DNA of 5,718 nt from an uncultured Rikenellaceae bacterium (GCA_947038135.1 CAMQVM010000116.1:1-5718), one strand, 5' to 3'; positions 1 to 5,050 are shown, counted from the first letter of the stretch. Translations and numbers: made by a program. The notes: generated from the letters alone by a model not told the origin.

Positions 1-288
1 TTTGTAGTCTGCAACAATAACTCGGATATCTGCAAGTAGAGCGTTCGTTTTTTTGATGTTTATCAATCTTTTATGATAGTCATCGAAGTCGTTGTAAATA
101 ACACGACAATCGGGCAGAACCCTCTTTGCTATATTGGATAGTAAGCCCGAACCACCAAAAAGATCAATAATGATCTCAGGTCGCTTTTTTTGTGCATATT
201 CACTTAGCACATCAGCAAAAGCTGTTGCAAAAAAGCGTTTTTGTCCTTGAAATGGAAGAGGTGCGCATTTGTGTACTTTGTTTTTCAT
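1..288 (-). CDS. Dam-like DNA adenine N6-methyltransferase, N-terminal part (runs off the window)
   Basis: This frame is open from an ATG at 288-286 to the window edge, giving 96 residues. Seen: it begins MKNKVHKCAPLPFQGQKRFF, where the PLPFQGQKR stretch matches the N-terminal motif by which D12-class (Dam-type) enzymes start. Around residues 40-50 comes IIIDLFGGSGLLS, an S-adenosylmethionine-binding motif I of the FxGxG type, followed by IYNDFDDYHKRL near residue 65, the acidic strand after motif I. Known: such enzymes transfer a methyl group from AdoMet to the N6 of adenine in a short DNA target. The catalytic DPPY motif and target-recognition region would lie beyond the edge, so activity and specificity cannot be judged. 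A candidate promoter (331-361) and about 80 bp of non-coding DNA separate it from the upstream regulator, so it is probably transcribed on its own. Inferred role: modifying phage DNA against host restriction. The family is confident; the biological role is not. Confidence 0.85.
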   Translation of the reverse strand, partial: MKNKVHKCAPLPFQGQKRFFATAFADVLSEYAQKKRPEIIIDLFGGSGLLSNIAKRVLPDCRVIYNDFDDYHKRLINIKKTNALLADIRVIVADYK

Positions 289-330
289 TGTTGGTATTTT
301 AAATTAGTTAATACAGTTGTTATGTCGATA

Positions 331-361
331 CAAAGCAACTAATTATATTTTGTATAACCAA
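331..361 (-). promoter_or_regulatory. Candidate Bacteroidetes-type promoter for the methyltransferase gene
   Basis: On the minus strand a TTGG (361-358) is followed after exactly 19 nt by TTGCTTTG (338-331). This resembles the Bacteroides -33 TTTG / -7 TAnnTTTG arrangement, with one mismatch in the TA of the -7 box. A start near 325 would leave a leader of roughly 37 nt before the ATG at 288. An 8-bp perfect inverted repeat (AATTAGTT 302-309 / AACTAATT 337-344) touches the -7 box and could be an operator or a chance AT-rich match. Sequence inspection only. Confidence 0.4.
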
Positions 362-372
362 TTATATCGCAC

Positions 373-627
373 CTATAATGGTGAAGAGCGTTTGCAGTAG
401 TCTATTTCATGGCTGAACTTACGTAACAAATAATAGACCTGCCTCTCTGATACTTTATGCTTTTTTGCCAGCACCAACACGATATACGAAACTTTATCCC
501 CCTTGTTCATCATATCTATATATTCACAATATAGATCTACATATTTATAATCTGAAGGATTGATTCCCAACTCATAAATCTGTTTTAAAATGGTCTTGTT
601 AAACACCACTAATTCATATATTATCAT
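373..627 (-). CDS. Small helix-turn-helix protein, probable phage transcription regulator
   Basis: This 84-residue protein starts at ATG 627-625 and stops at TAG 375-373. The N-terminal half (residues 1-45) is mostly helical and rich in Tyr, Ile and Leu. Residues 47-71 (SYIVLVLAKKHKVSERQVYY, continuing LLRKF) have the shape of a helix-turn-helix: LAKKHKV, then the turn, then SERQVYYLLRKF as recognition helix. It is followed by a short basic tail with a Cys (residue 78). The layout of N-terminal helices plus a C-terminal HTH recalls small Mor/C-like activators and other HTH proteins of Mu-like phages, but I cannot place it in a family with certainty. It lies beyond the late-operon terminator and upstream of the methyltransferase, so it could control late genes, the methyltransferase or the RNA element next door. 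No good ribosome-binding site or promoter was found before its start. HTH assignment is moderate; target unknown. Confidence 0.7.
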   Translation of the reverse strand: MIIYELVVFNKTILKQIYELGINPSDYKYVDLYCEYIDMMNKGDKVSYIVLVLAKKHKVSERQVYYLLRKFSHEIDYCKRSSPL

Positions 628-667
628 AATTATTACAAATAATAATGATTGGTAACTAAATATGTAT

Positions 668-675
668 TATATTTG
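668..675 (+). promoter_or_regulatory. Plus-strand -7 box (TATATTTG) upstream of the structured RNA element
   Basis: TATATTTG at 668-675 is an exact match to the Bacteroides -7 consensus TAnnTTTG. A start a few bases downstream would fall at about 679-682, exactly where the outer stem of the RNA element begins. The -33 partner is weak: TTGG at 649-652 is present, but the gap is about 15 nt instead of the usual 19-21. The coincidence of the box with the 5' edge of the structure is the main reason to take it seriously. Confidence 0.5.
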
Positions 676-689
676 CAGTCCAACCACGT

Positions 690-782
690 ATGAAAAAAAT
701 GCACCACAGCAATGACGAGGGTCTACCCCCGACAGTTGCTGTGATGCATTTTTTATTTTCTAAGTGGTTGGATACTTATTAA
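690..782 (+). CDS. Possible 30-residue peptide ORF inside the structured element
   Basis: A plus-strand ORF starts at ATG 690-692 (preceded by CGT) and ends at TAA 780-782. It begins MKKMHHSNDEGLPPTVAVMH and ends in WLDTY, with a hydrophobic MHFLF segment. If transcription begins near 680 from the TATATTTG box, the leader would be only about 10 nt and there is no Shine-Dalgarno sequence. Almost all of its codons are also constrained by the P1, P2 and P3 base pairing, so the ORF may be incidental. I know no family for it. Listed because it is the only plus-strand ORF with an upstream promoter-like box. Confidence 0.2.
   Translation: MKKMHHSNDEGLPPTVAVMHFLFSKWLDTY
693..755 (-). terminator. Terminator of the minus-strand tail operon (bidirectional hairpin)
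   Basis: Read on the minus strand, 754-736 and 712-694 form a long stem (TTGCTGTG core, one mismatch). It ends in GGTGCATTTTTTT, that is, a GC-containing stem running into a T-run at 699-693. It lies about 45 bp after the stop of the last operon gene (TAA 801-799), which is the right place to end late transcription. The stem is nearly symmetric and also has T-runs on the plus strand (749-754, then ATTTT), so it should work in both directions. Confidence 0.65.
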
Positions 783-798
783 TGAAAGTCGGGGGTTT

Positions 799-1146
799 TT
801 ATTTCCCTTTTGGATCTTTATATGCTATGCGAAGCCCACACTCACTGCTGTAACAAGCAGAAGACTGCGCTATTCTTACACTCTTTTCAGCATTAATAAG
901 AGATACTTCTAACTCCATTGCGTGCTTTCTAAGGTCTACAAAACAATCTATTAATTGACTTGTTTCCTCTCGCATACTTTTAAGCCGCTCATTCAAGAAT
1001 GTTATTTCATCTTTCAGCCCATCAAGCTCAAGCTTGTACGCTTCTGCCCCCTCCTTTCTGCTCCTTGAGCGGTAAAAGAGCAGCGCCCCACCCAGCCCCA
1101 AAGTAATAGATACTAAGTTTGTAAGGATAATATTTATAATACTCAT
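799..1146 (-). CDS. Small membrane-anchored coiled-coil protein, last gene of the tail operon
   Basis: I start this 115-residue protein at ATG 1146-1144, two bases after the upstream stop (TGA 1151-1149); a TTG two codons earlier (1152) overlaps that stop and is less likely. Seen: one hydrophobic segment at residues 3-25 (IINIILTNLVSITLGLGGAL), then a strongly basic RSRSRK patch. A charged helical stretch at about 32-95 has heptad-like Leu/Ile spacing (LELDGLKDEITFLNERL). The C-terminal tail has Cys98 and Cys103 in ACYSSECGLR and then KDPKGK. Bacteroides phages and prophages commonly carry short proteins of this layout (anchor, coiled coil, terminal Cys pair with Arg and Pro), usually of unknown function. 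The position after the fibre genes invites comparison with an inner-membrane spanin or other lysis accessory. However, the basic patch right after the segment predicts a cytoplasmic C-terminus, opposite to a spanin. Function unproven. Confidence 0.75.
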   Translation of the reverse strand: MSIINIILTNLVSITLGLGGALLFYRSRSRKEGAEAYKLELDGLKDEITFLNERLKSMREETSQLIDCFVDLRKHAMELEVSLINAEKSVRIAQSSACYSSECGLRIAYKDPKGK

Positions 1147-1148
1147 AA

Positions 1149-1466
1149 TCAATCTAATAACATAAATTTATACAATAATTCTACTTCGCTAGTGTTAAGG
1201 TCTACATTGTCGAGCAGGGTGTCGAACTGTTCAGTTGTTATTGTAGACAACTCCACCTGCGCTTCTTGAATGGCTAAATTATTGATTAGATCATAAAATG
1301 TAGCTTCATCACTATCTTTACACTCACTTTTGATAATCTCTCTATCATCATCAAAGCTTTTGACGATATTTGATAAAGATATTTTACTATTCATTACGGA
1401 CCTACGGGTATCACTAGATATACCTCTACCTGTTATCTTAACCTTAGCTAAGATTTCATTTAACAT
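1149..1466 (-). CDS. Hypothetical phage protein, about 105 residues
   Basis: I choose ATG 1466-1464 because AAGGAG (1480-1475) sits 8 nt upstream, a strong Shine-Dalgarno. The first in-frame ATG at 1487 overlaps the previous stop as ATGA and would add seven residues (MKKGEAY) encoded by the Shine-Dalgarno region itself; translational coupling from there remains possible. The product begins MLNEILAKVKITGRGISSDT. It is mostly helical, without signal peptide or membrane segment. It is basic in the first 40 residues and acidic afterwards (DDDREIIKSECKDSDEA), ending in amphipathic helices (TTEQFDTLLDNVDL, EVELLYKFMLL). I do not recognise a family. It sits between the fibre genes and the membrane/coiled-coil gene, tightly packed with both neighbours, so it is co-expressed late. 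A tail-assembly, chaperone or lysis-accessory role is conceivable, but nothing in the sequence decides. Confidence 0.7.
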   Translation of the reverse strand: MLNEILAKVKITGRGISSDTRRSVMNSKISLSNIVKSFDDDREIIKSECKDSDEATFYDLINNLAIQEAQVELSTITTEQFDTLLDNVDLNTSEVELLYKFMLLD

Positions 1467-1474
1467 ATACGCTT

Positions 1475-1480
1475 CTCCTT
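1475..1480 (-). promoter_or_regulatory. Shine-Dalgarno AAGGAG that decides the start at 1466
   Basis: AAGGAG on the minus strand lies 8 nt before ATG 1466-1464 and inside the longer reading (from 1487). It is the clearest ribosome-binding site I noticed in the window; the other starts I inspected have AT-rich leaders without one, as is usual in Bacteroidetes. Confidence 0.6.
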
Positions 1481-1483
1481 TTT

Positions 1484-1762
1484 TCATTCTACAATGTTAT
1501 TTGATACCTCATTAATAAATAGTGCTATTTCTGCGGCTACCTCGGCAATAGATGTATCATCAAGAAATGTAATAGATGTATTTGCCTGAGAGAACTTGCC
1601 AAAGCTTGCTATCTGCTTACTTTCATCTGGCAGAAACACCTCACCTGCATCGATATGTTTTACTGCATTATTACTATCTGTTACTACATTGGCAGCGATG
1701 TAGTAGCTTTCAGTCTTTTTCTCAGCTCTGAAAGATTTTGTTTCATTTTTCTTTGTGATCAT
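1484..1762 (-). CDS. Hypothetical phage protein, 92 residues
   Basis: It starts at ATG 1762-1760, 22 bp after the stop of the 400-residue gene, and ends in TGA 1486-1484, overlapping the possible ATG at 1487. The sequence opens with a charged, Lys/Glu-rich stretch (MITKKNETKSFRAEKKTESY). It continues with beta-prone segments (YYIAANVVTD, AGEVFLPDESKQIASFGKFS, TSITFLDD) and ends in a hydrophobic helix (SIAEVAAEIALFINEVSNNI). It has no Cys, no signal peptide and no convincing membrane segment. I recognise no family. Its place directly behind two fibre-type genes suggests a small structural or assembly partner, inferred from context only. Confidence 0.7.
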   Translation of the reverse strand: MITKKNETKSFRAEKKTESYYIAANVVTDSNNAVKHIDAGEVFLPDESKQIASFGKFSQANTSITFLDDTSIAEVAAEIALFINEVSNNIVE

Positions 1763-1784
1763 AATTTTCGATTTATTATTGTTA

Positions 1785-2987
1785 TTATTCTTCTATCTCA
1801 ATATTGTAAAGTTCAACACTCATGTGATATGGTGCTAATGCTACTGCTGGGACAGAGCCGTATGGAGCACTACCTGAAATCTCCCAAGTGGGTGTACCTT
1901 GTTCGAATCCATTATCTGCCTCTTCATAGCTGACAGGTTGCCCAAAGTGCATTCCTGCAGGTATAGTAACATATCCAGCAGGATCGCCAGTAGAGCTTTC
2001 AGGATATGACAGTGAGGCAGATGGATTACCGTTCCGCCTCAATGCACGGTCTGAAACAACACGTAACTCAAAATGAAATACTCCTTGCTCAAACCCACCA
2101 CGAGTTACTTCCACAACTGAGCTATAAACTCGTGTACCAGGGTTAGTTCTGCTTCCCGTGCAAAATACAACACCTATAACCTTAGGGTTTTTGTCATATT
2201 CAGTCCATATTATAGGCAATGAGGAGGAAAATGTGAATTGACCATTGCCTGTTGCATTGGACTCCATTGGCAGAGTCATAAGCTGCTTCATTTGTGTTTC
2301 TCCCATCTTACGATAGAGGTTCACTGCTGATGTGATACTGGGCGGCTTTCTATTAACACTTACAAAGGCACCTGATGTACCACCGCTACTAGAATTTTTA
2401 GCCCAATCTATATATTTGAATGTATCAGATATTAGAGTGCTGCTTCCATTACTGAGCCCTACATATAGATTCTCTAATGATACATCATAAAAAAACTTCT
2501 GCACCATAGAGAACCTGTCATAGTCACCTCTGTAAAACCCAACAACAACAGTATTAATATCTTCTGAGTCTGTCAATCCTCCAGCACTTTCAAAATATGG
2601 AGCACTAGACTTTGCTACATACCCCTTGAACGCCCCTAAATCATAACAATAGCTAATAGAGCTAAACAACACCCCATTAATATTGGTATCGCCATATACA
2701 TTACGCCTAAGCATATATTTAGTATCTCCAAGGTGAATTGTCCATTCACCTGGTGCATTGTTAGAATATATATTGAAGTACGCAACTGCACCACTGATTA
2801 AACTACCATCATGGTGATAAGAGCCAACTTCGATAGTTTCAAAAGCTAGAGATATTGTTCCGTATTGTTTACCACCAGTTTTAGCCATGCAACAATAGTG
2901 AGCTAAATTATTTGAAGGACAACCAATAGTGTCCCTAATATCTACAGCTTGTAGATTGGTTGTTGGTAGAATATCTTTATACGCCAT
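1785..2987 (-). CDS. Probable tail-tip or fibre-associated structural protein, 400 residues
   Basis: It starts at ATG 2987-2985, 18 bp after the stop of the fibre gene, and ends with TAA 1787-1785. Seen: the N-terminus (MAYKDILPTTNLQAVDIRDT, then IGCPSNNLAHYCCMAK) has the pattern 'V-x-TIG-PS-N-L---C'. I associate this with structural proteins at the distal end of Bacteroides-group phage tail operons, where it often begins proteins of varied C-terminal content. The rest is Gly/Ser/Thr/Asn/Tyr-rich and beta-prone throughout, with little Lys and no membrane segment, consistent with a beta-sandwich surface protein. There is a short linker-like SSSGGTSG at about residues 199-206 that may separate two domains. 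No catalytic motif is visible. Same operon and strand as the fibre gene with minimal spacing, so it may be a second receptor-binding or fibre-tip component. The structural class is a fair inference; the specific role is unknown. Confidence 0.65.
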   Translation of the reverse strand: MAYKDILPTTNLQAVDIRDTIGCPSNNLAHYCCMAKTGGKQYGTISLAFETIEVGSYHHDGSLISGAVAYFNIYSNNAPGEWTIHLGDTKYMLRRNVYGDTNINGVLFSSISYCYDLGAFKGYVAKSSAPYFESAGGLTDSEDINTVVVGFYRGDYDRFSMVQKFFYDVSLENLYVGLSNGSSTLISDTFKYIDWAKNSSSGGTSGAFVSVNRKPPSITSAVNLYRKMGETQMKQLMTLPMESNATGNGQFTFSSSLPIIWTEYDKNPKVIGVVFCTGSRTNPGTRVYSSVVEVTRGGFEQGVFHFELRVVSDRALRRNGNPSASLSYPESSTGDPAGYVTIPAGMHFGQPVSYEEADNGFEQGTPTWEISGSAPYGSVPAVALAPYHMSVELYNIEIEE

Positions 2988-3005
2988 TATATTTGTTTTT
3001 AATTA

Positions 3006-5024
3006 TTACTGTTCAGCTGAGAACATAATCACTGAGCCAGAGGTACGCAATACCTTTGCTTTCCAATCAACGCTTAATTGGTTAGCATTATCACTATGAT
3101 ATATCTTTTTAAACTCACCATGCCATTGATTACCATCAACAGAGTTACGCCAATACAACTGATCATCTCCATAATTGAATCGAAACATCAAAGAGTGCGC
3201 AGACCCCCCAGTGACAATATTAACATACCCTATACTTGCAGGATAAGTGAATTCATTCCATGTACCATTTTGCTTGTAAGCCCTCTCATGAAATCCTGCT
3301 TCGTTTGTACCCATATTTTCAAATAATTTTGGTTTACCAGTTATAACACCCCAAGCATGAGAATGCTTAATATCAGACTTCGCAGCAAGTGCCTCTGATA
3401 ACCCTACAATTGTACTCATCATTTGATTGTGCACAGATGGTGTAAAAGTCGTAGGTTTACCAGTTATTACACTCCAAGCATGAGAGTGAGCACTACCCGA
3501 CTTCGAAGCCAAAGCATCAACCAAACCCGAAATAGCAGATATCGGATGAGAGTCTGCAAATTCTCTATTATGTAGGTTATTATGTAAATATGTACCACCA
3601 GCATCTATATTACCACGCTCTTCATTAGTAGAGAACATAATCACCGAGTTAGAAGTGCGCAGTACTTTAGCTTTCCAATCTTCAGTATAAAGGTTTGCAT
3701 TTGTTTTAGTATAAACAAATGATGTATCAGTAATATCAACCCAATCATGCGTATGATTAAGAGGTGCGCTGCCACCACCAATATCACCCAGATCAGCCAA
3801 CACTTTTTCTAAACCTGTAATAGCAGATATCGGGTGCTGGTTAGCTGCATCACGTCCAAATAGTGCCTCATGCTGACCAACAGCCGACATGACAGAGCTA
3901 AATGGCAGCTGCTTCCATATTTGCGTATATGGTGTTTGTACCAATAAAGTTAGCTCCTCACTAATAGCTGCTAGTGGAAACATCCATAAGCGAGGAGCTA
4001 AACTAAAAACCTCCGAGTCAAATTTCAGCTCTACATACGAAGGTAGATCCACACGCTCAACATTAAATAAAGATCTCTTTTGAGATAGAGAGAACGAAAA
4101 TGTAGCTGAGCTATAAGTATATTTTGTTTTATCTACTTTAATCTCCTCAGTAATAACAATATGCTTAATGCTACCATCATGCACCATAAAACGCTGTGTT
4201 GATAAAGAAAATTCATTAAGCAGTATAACAGAACGACCATAAAAGTAGCCGCTATTTTTCACAAACGATAACGATGTATCGTTATCATATTGAATAGTTG
4301 CACCATCTACCTCATAGTTGGCAGCCAAGCCTTTTGAACGCTCAACTAGCTCACCAAGCATCTCAATAACATCATAGCCCCCAAGAGAATTTTTACATAT
4401 AAAAACATCACTATCACTCTTTGCTTGCGAAGTGAATAGATATCTTTGAGTATATGATATCGCAACATTATCAGCATCTTCAACCCATACATCAATAGCC
4501 GACACCTCATTAATAGAGTCGATAACTGAAGCCAAAGAGCTATGCGACAGATCAGCTATATATGAGCTATTAGCCTCTAAATTCTGCAATATAACAGTAT
4601 TCACCACCTCGCCACGATATGCCTTGACTTTAACCGTACATGGCTCAACTGCTACATATCGCAGATATCGTGGGTGTGATATGCAAGATGTAACTGTTTG
4701 AGGCTGCCAAGTAAGCCAATTTTGCTTTAAGAATGTTTGCACATCAGCAGCTTCAGCATCTACACCACCGTCGACAACATATAAAGTTATAGTGGTGCTA
4801 TTATATGATATTGTTAAATAATCTACATCACTAACTCGGCTATTTGCAGGGAGCTCAGATACCAAGGAGCTAGCTATGATATCGGCTATATTAATATCTA
4901 TCTTATTGTTATATGGTGTAGCAATCTCTTTGTAGAGCTCTACACCATTAAGATGCACAGTAACCTCTAATGCTAAATCAGAGGCTATTGTGTAACGAGG
5001 AGTATTTTTTGTTAATATATACAT
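3006..5024 (-). CDS. Tail fibre or tail-tip protein with repeated C-terminal modules, 672 residues
   Basis: It starts at ATG 5024-5022 and stops at TAA 3008-3006. Residues 1 to about 390 are beta-rich with Bacteroides-phage tail features: a WLTWQPQTV segment near residue 105, then FICKNSLGGYDVIEMLGE near 208-225 and strands up to WKQLPFSSVMSAVGQHEALF. From residue 397 it becomes a fibre shaft. HPISAITGL (397) recurs as HPISAISGL (493), and HSHAWSVITGKP (513) recurs as HSHAWGVITGKP (554), with an earlier HTHDWVDIT near 422. The ITGKP and HSH repeats are typical of trimeric phage side-tail fibres. YGDDQLYWRNSVDGNQWHGE and FKKIYHSDN (about 620-650) resemble a fibre knob. The protein stops just after DWKAKVLRTSGSVIMFS (653-669), a second copy of 449-465. 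Role: distal adsorption apparatus, probably receptor contact. A candidate promoter lies directly upstream. Tail-fibre class is confident; domain borders are approximate. Confidence 0.88.
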   Translation of the reverse strand: MYILTKNTPRYTIASDLALEVTVHLNGVELYKEIATPYNNKIDINIADIIASSLVSELPANSRVSDVDYLTISYNSTTITLYVVDGGVDAEAADVQTFLKQNWLTWQPQTVTSCISHPRYLRYVAVEPCTVKVKAYRGEVVNTVILQNLEANSSYIADLSHSSLASVIDSINEVSAIDVWVEDADNVAISYTQRYLFTSQAKSDSDVFICKNSLGGYDVIEMLGELVERSKGLAANYEVDGATIQYDNDTSLSFVKNSGYFYGRSVILLNEFSLSTQRFMVHDGSIKHIVITEEIKVDKTKYTYSSATFSFSLSQKRSLFNVERVDLPSYVELKFDSEVFSLAPRLWMFPLAAISEELTLLVQTPYTQIWKQLPFSSVMSAVGQHEALFGRDAANQHPISAITGLEKVLADLGDIGGGSAPLNHTHDWVDITDTSFVYTKTNANLYTEDWKAKVLRTSNSVIMFSTNEERGNIDAGGTYLHNNLHNREFADSHPISAISGLVDALASKSGSAHSHAWSVITGKPTTFTPSVHNQMMSTIVGLSEALAAKSDIKHSHAWGVITGKPKLFENMGTNEAGFHERAYKQNGTWNEFTYPASIGYVNIVTGGSAHSLMFRFNYGDDQLYWRNSVDGNQWHGEFKKIYHSDNANQLSVDWKAKVLRTSGSVIMFSAEQ
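3019..3068 (-). repeat. Fibre repeat A, copy 2 (C-terminal end of the fibre)
   Basis: This 50-bp direct repeat of 3631-3680 has 8 mismatches by eye and encodes DWKAKVLRTSGSVIMFS. The stop codon follows three codons later. Confidence 0.85.
3331..3365 (-). repeat. Fibre repeat C, copy 2 (HSHAW-VITGKP module)
   Basis: This 35-bp segment is a direct repeat of 3454-3488 with 3 mismatches and encodes HSHAWGVITGKP. At protein level the similarity extends upstream (GLSEALAAKS versus GLVDALASKS), so the module is longer than the conserved DNA. Confidence 0.88.
3454..3488 (-). repeat. Fibre repeat C, copy 1 (HSHAW-VITGKP module)
   Basis: This 35-bp direct repeat partner of 3331-3365 encodes HSHAWSVITGKP at residues 513-524. 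Confidence 0.88.
3523..3548 (-). repeat. Fibre repeat B, copy 2 (HPISAISGL)
   Basis: This 26-bp segment differs from 3811-3836 at 3 positions and encodes HPISAISGL at residues 493-501. Confidence 0.8.
3631..3680 (-). repeat. Fibre repeat A, copy 1 (internal)
   Basis: This 50-bp segment encodes DWKAKVLRTSNSVIMFS at residues 449-465. Here the protein continues into TNEERGNIDAGGTYLHN, whereas the second copy at the C-terminus ends almost immediately. Confidence 0.85.
3811..3836 (-). repeat. Fibre repeat B, copy 1 (HPISAITGL)
   Basis: This 26-bp direct repeat partner of 3523-3548 encodes HPISAITGL at residues 397-405, at the point where the beta-rich head passes into the shaft. Confidence 0.8.
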
Positions 5025-5040
5025 ATTGATCTATTTTGTA

Positions 5041-5048
5041 CAAAGATA
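5041..5048 (-). promoter_or_regulatory. Candidate internal promoter (-7 box TATCTTTG) before the fibre gene
   Basis: TATCTTTG on the minus strand matches TAnnTTTG exactly and is followed by TA, as is common in Bacteroidetes promoters. It lies in the 39-bp gap between two tail genes; a start near 5034 would leave about a 10-nt leader. No good -33 box at the usual distance was found (TTTA is nearest). Immediately upstream is the perfect 12-bp palindrome AACATCGATGTT (5051-5062), a possible operator. Confidence 0.35.
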
Positions 5049-5050
5049 CA

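Larger units (their letters stand above)
679..801 (+). ncRNA. Candidate structured small RNA, about 120 nt, with predicted pseudoknot
   Basis: Three perfect or near-perfect pairings are visible. P1: TCCAACCAC (679-687) with GTGGTTGGA (764-772), 9 bp. P2: 694-712 with 736-754, 18 of 19 positions paired with a single C/A mismatch (704/744); it includes ATGC(A) plus CACAGCAA on the left and TTGCTGTG on the right. P3: ACCCCCGAC (725-733), in the P2 loop, with GTCGGGGGT (788-796), 9 bp, 3' of P1, which makes a pseudoknot or an alternative fold. A TTTTT run at 796-800 follows P3, as in an intrinsic terminator. A TATATTTG box ends three bases before P1. Together these define an RNA with its own start and stop, antisense to nothing except the last few bases of the gene ending at 799. 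I recognise no known RNA family. Alternatives: it serves only as a bidirectional terminator for the minus-strand operon, or it encodes the 30-codon peptide at 690-782. Function unknown. Confidence 0.5.

Noticed and set aside
628..643. Minus-strand promoter before the HTH gene (ATTATTTG at 643-636)
   Set aside because: It has two mismatches to TAnnTTTG in an AT-rich stretch and no -33 box, which is too weak to list as a feature.
1150..1152. TTG as start of the 115-residue membrane protein
   Set aside because: It overlaps the preceding TGA, and an ATG two codons later is a more usual start.
1330..1515. Plus-strand ORF of 61 codons
   Set aside because: It is entirely antisense to the minus-strand gene at 1149-1466 and its border, has no promoter or ribosome-binding site, and its composition is typical of a shadow frame.
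799..1762. Classical lysis cassette (holin, endolysin, spanins)
   Set aside because: No muramidase, amidase or peptidase motif is visible in the three small genes, and only one has a membrane segment. The position is suggestive but not sufficient.
1655..1933. Plus-strand ORF of 92 codons with hydrophobic N-terminus
   Set aside because: It lies antisense across two well-supported minus-strand genes. Its hydrophobicity is a by-product of the charged codons on the other strand.
3078..3326. Plus-strand ORF of 82 codons
   Set aside because: It lies inside the fibre gene on the opposite strand, which has clear module repeats there.
3019..3836. Invertible fibre-switching cassette (shufflon or Gin-type)
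   Set aside because: The fibre repeats are all in direct orientation, no inverted crossover sites were found and no invertase gene is in the window.
3889..4083. Plus-strand ORF of 64 codons
   Set aside because: It lies antisense inside the fibre gene with no independent support.
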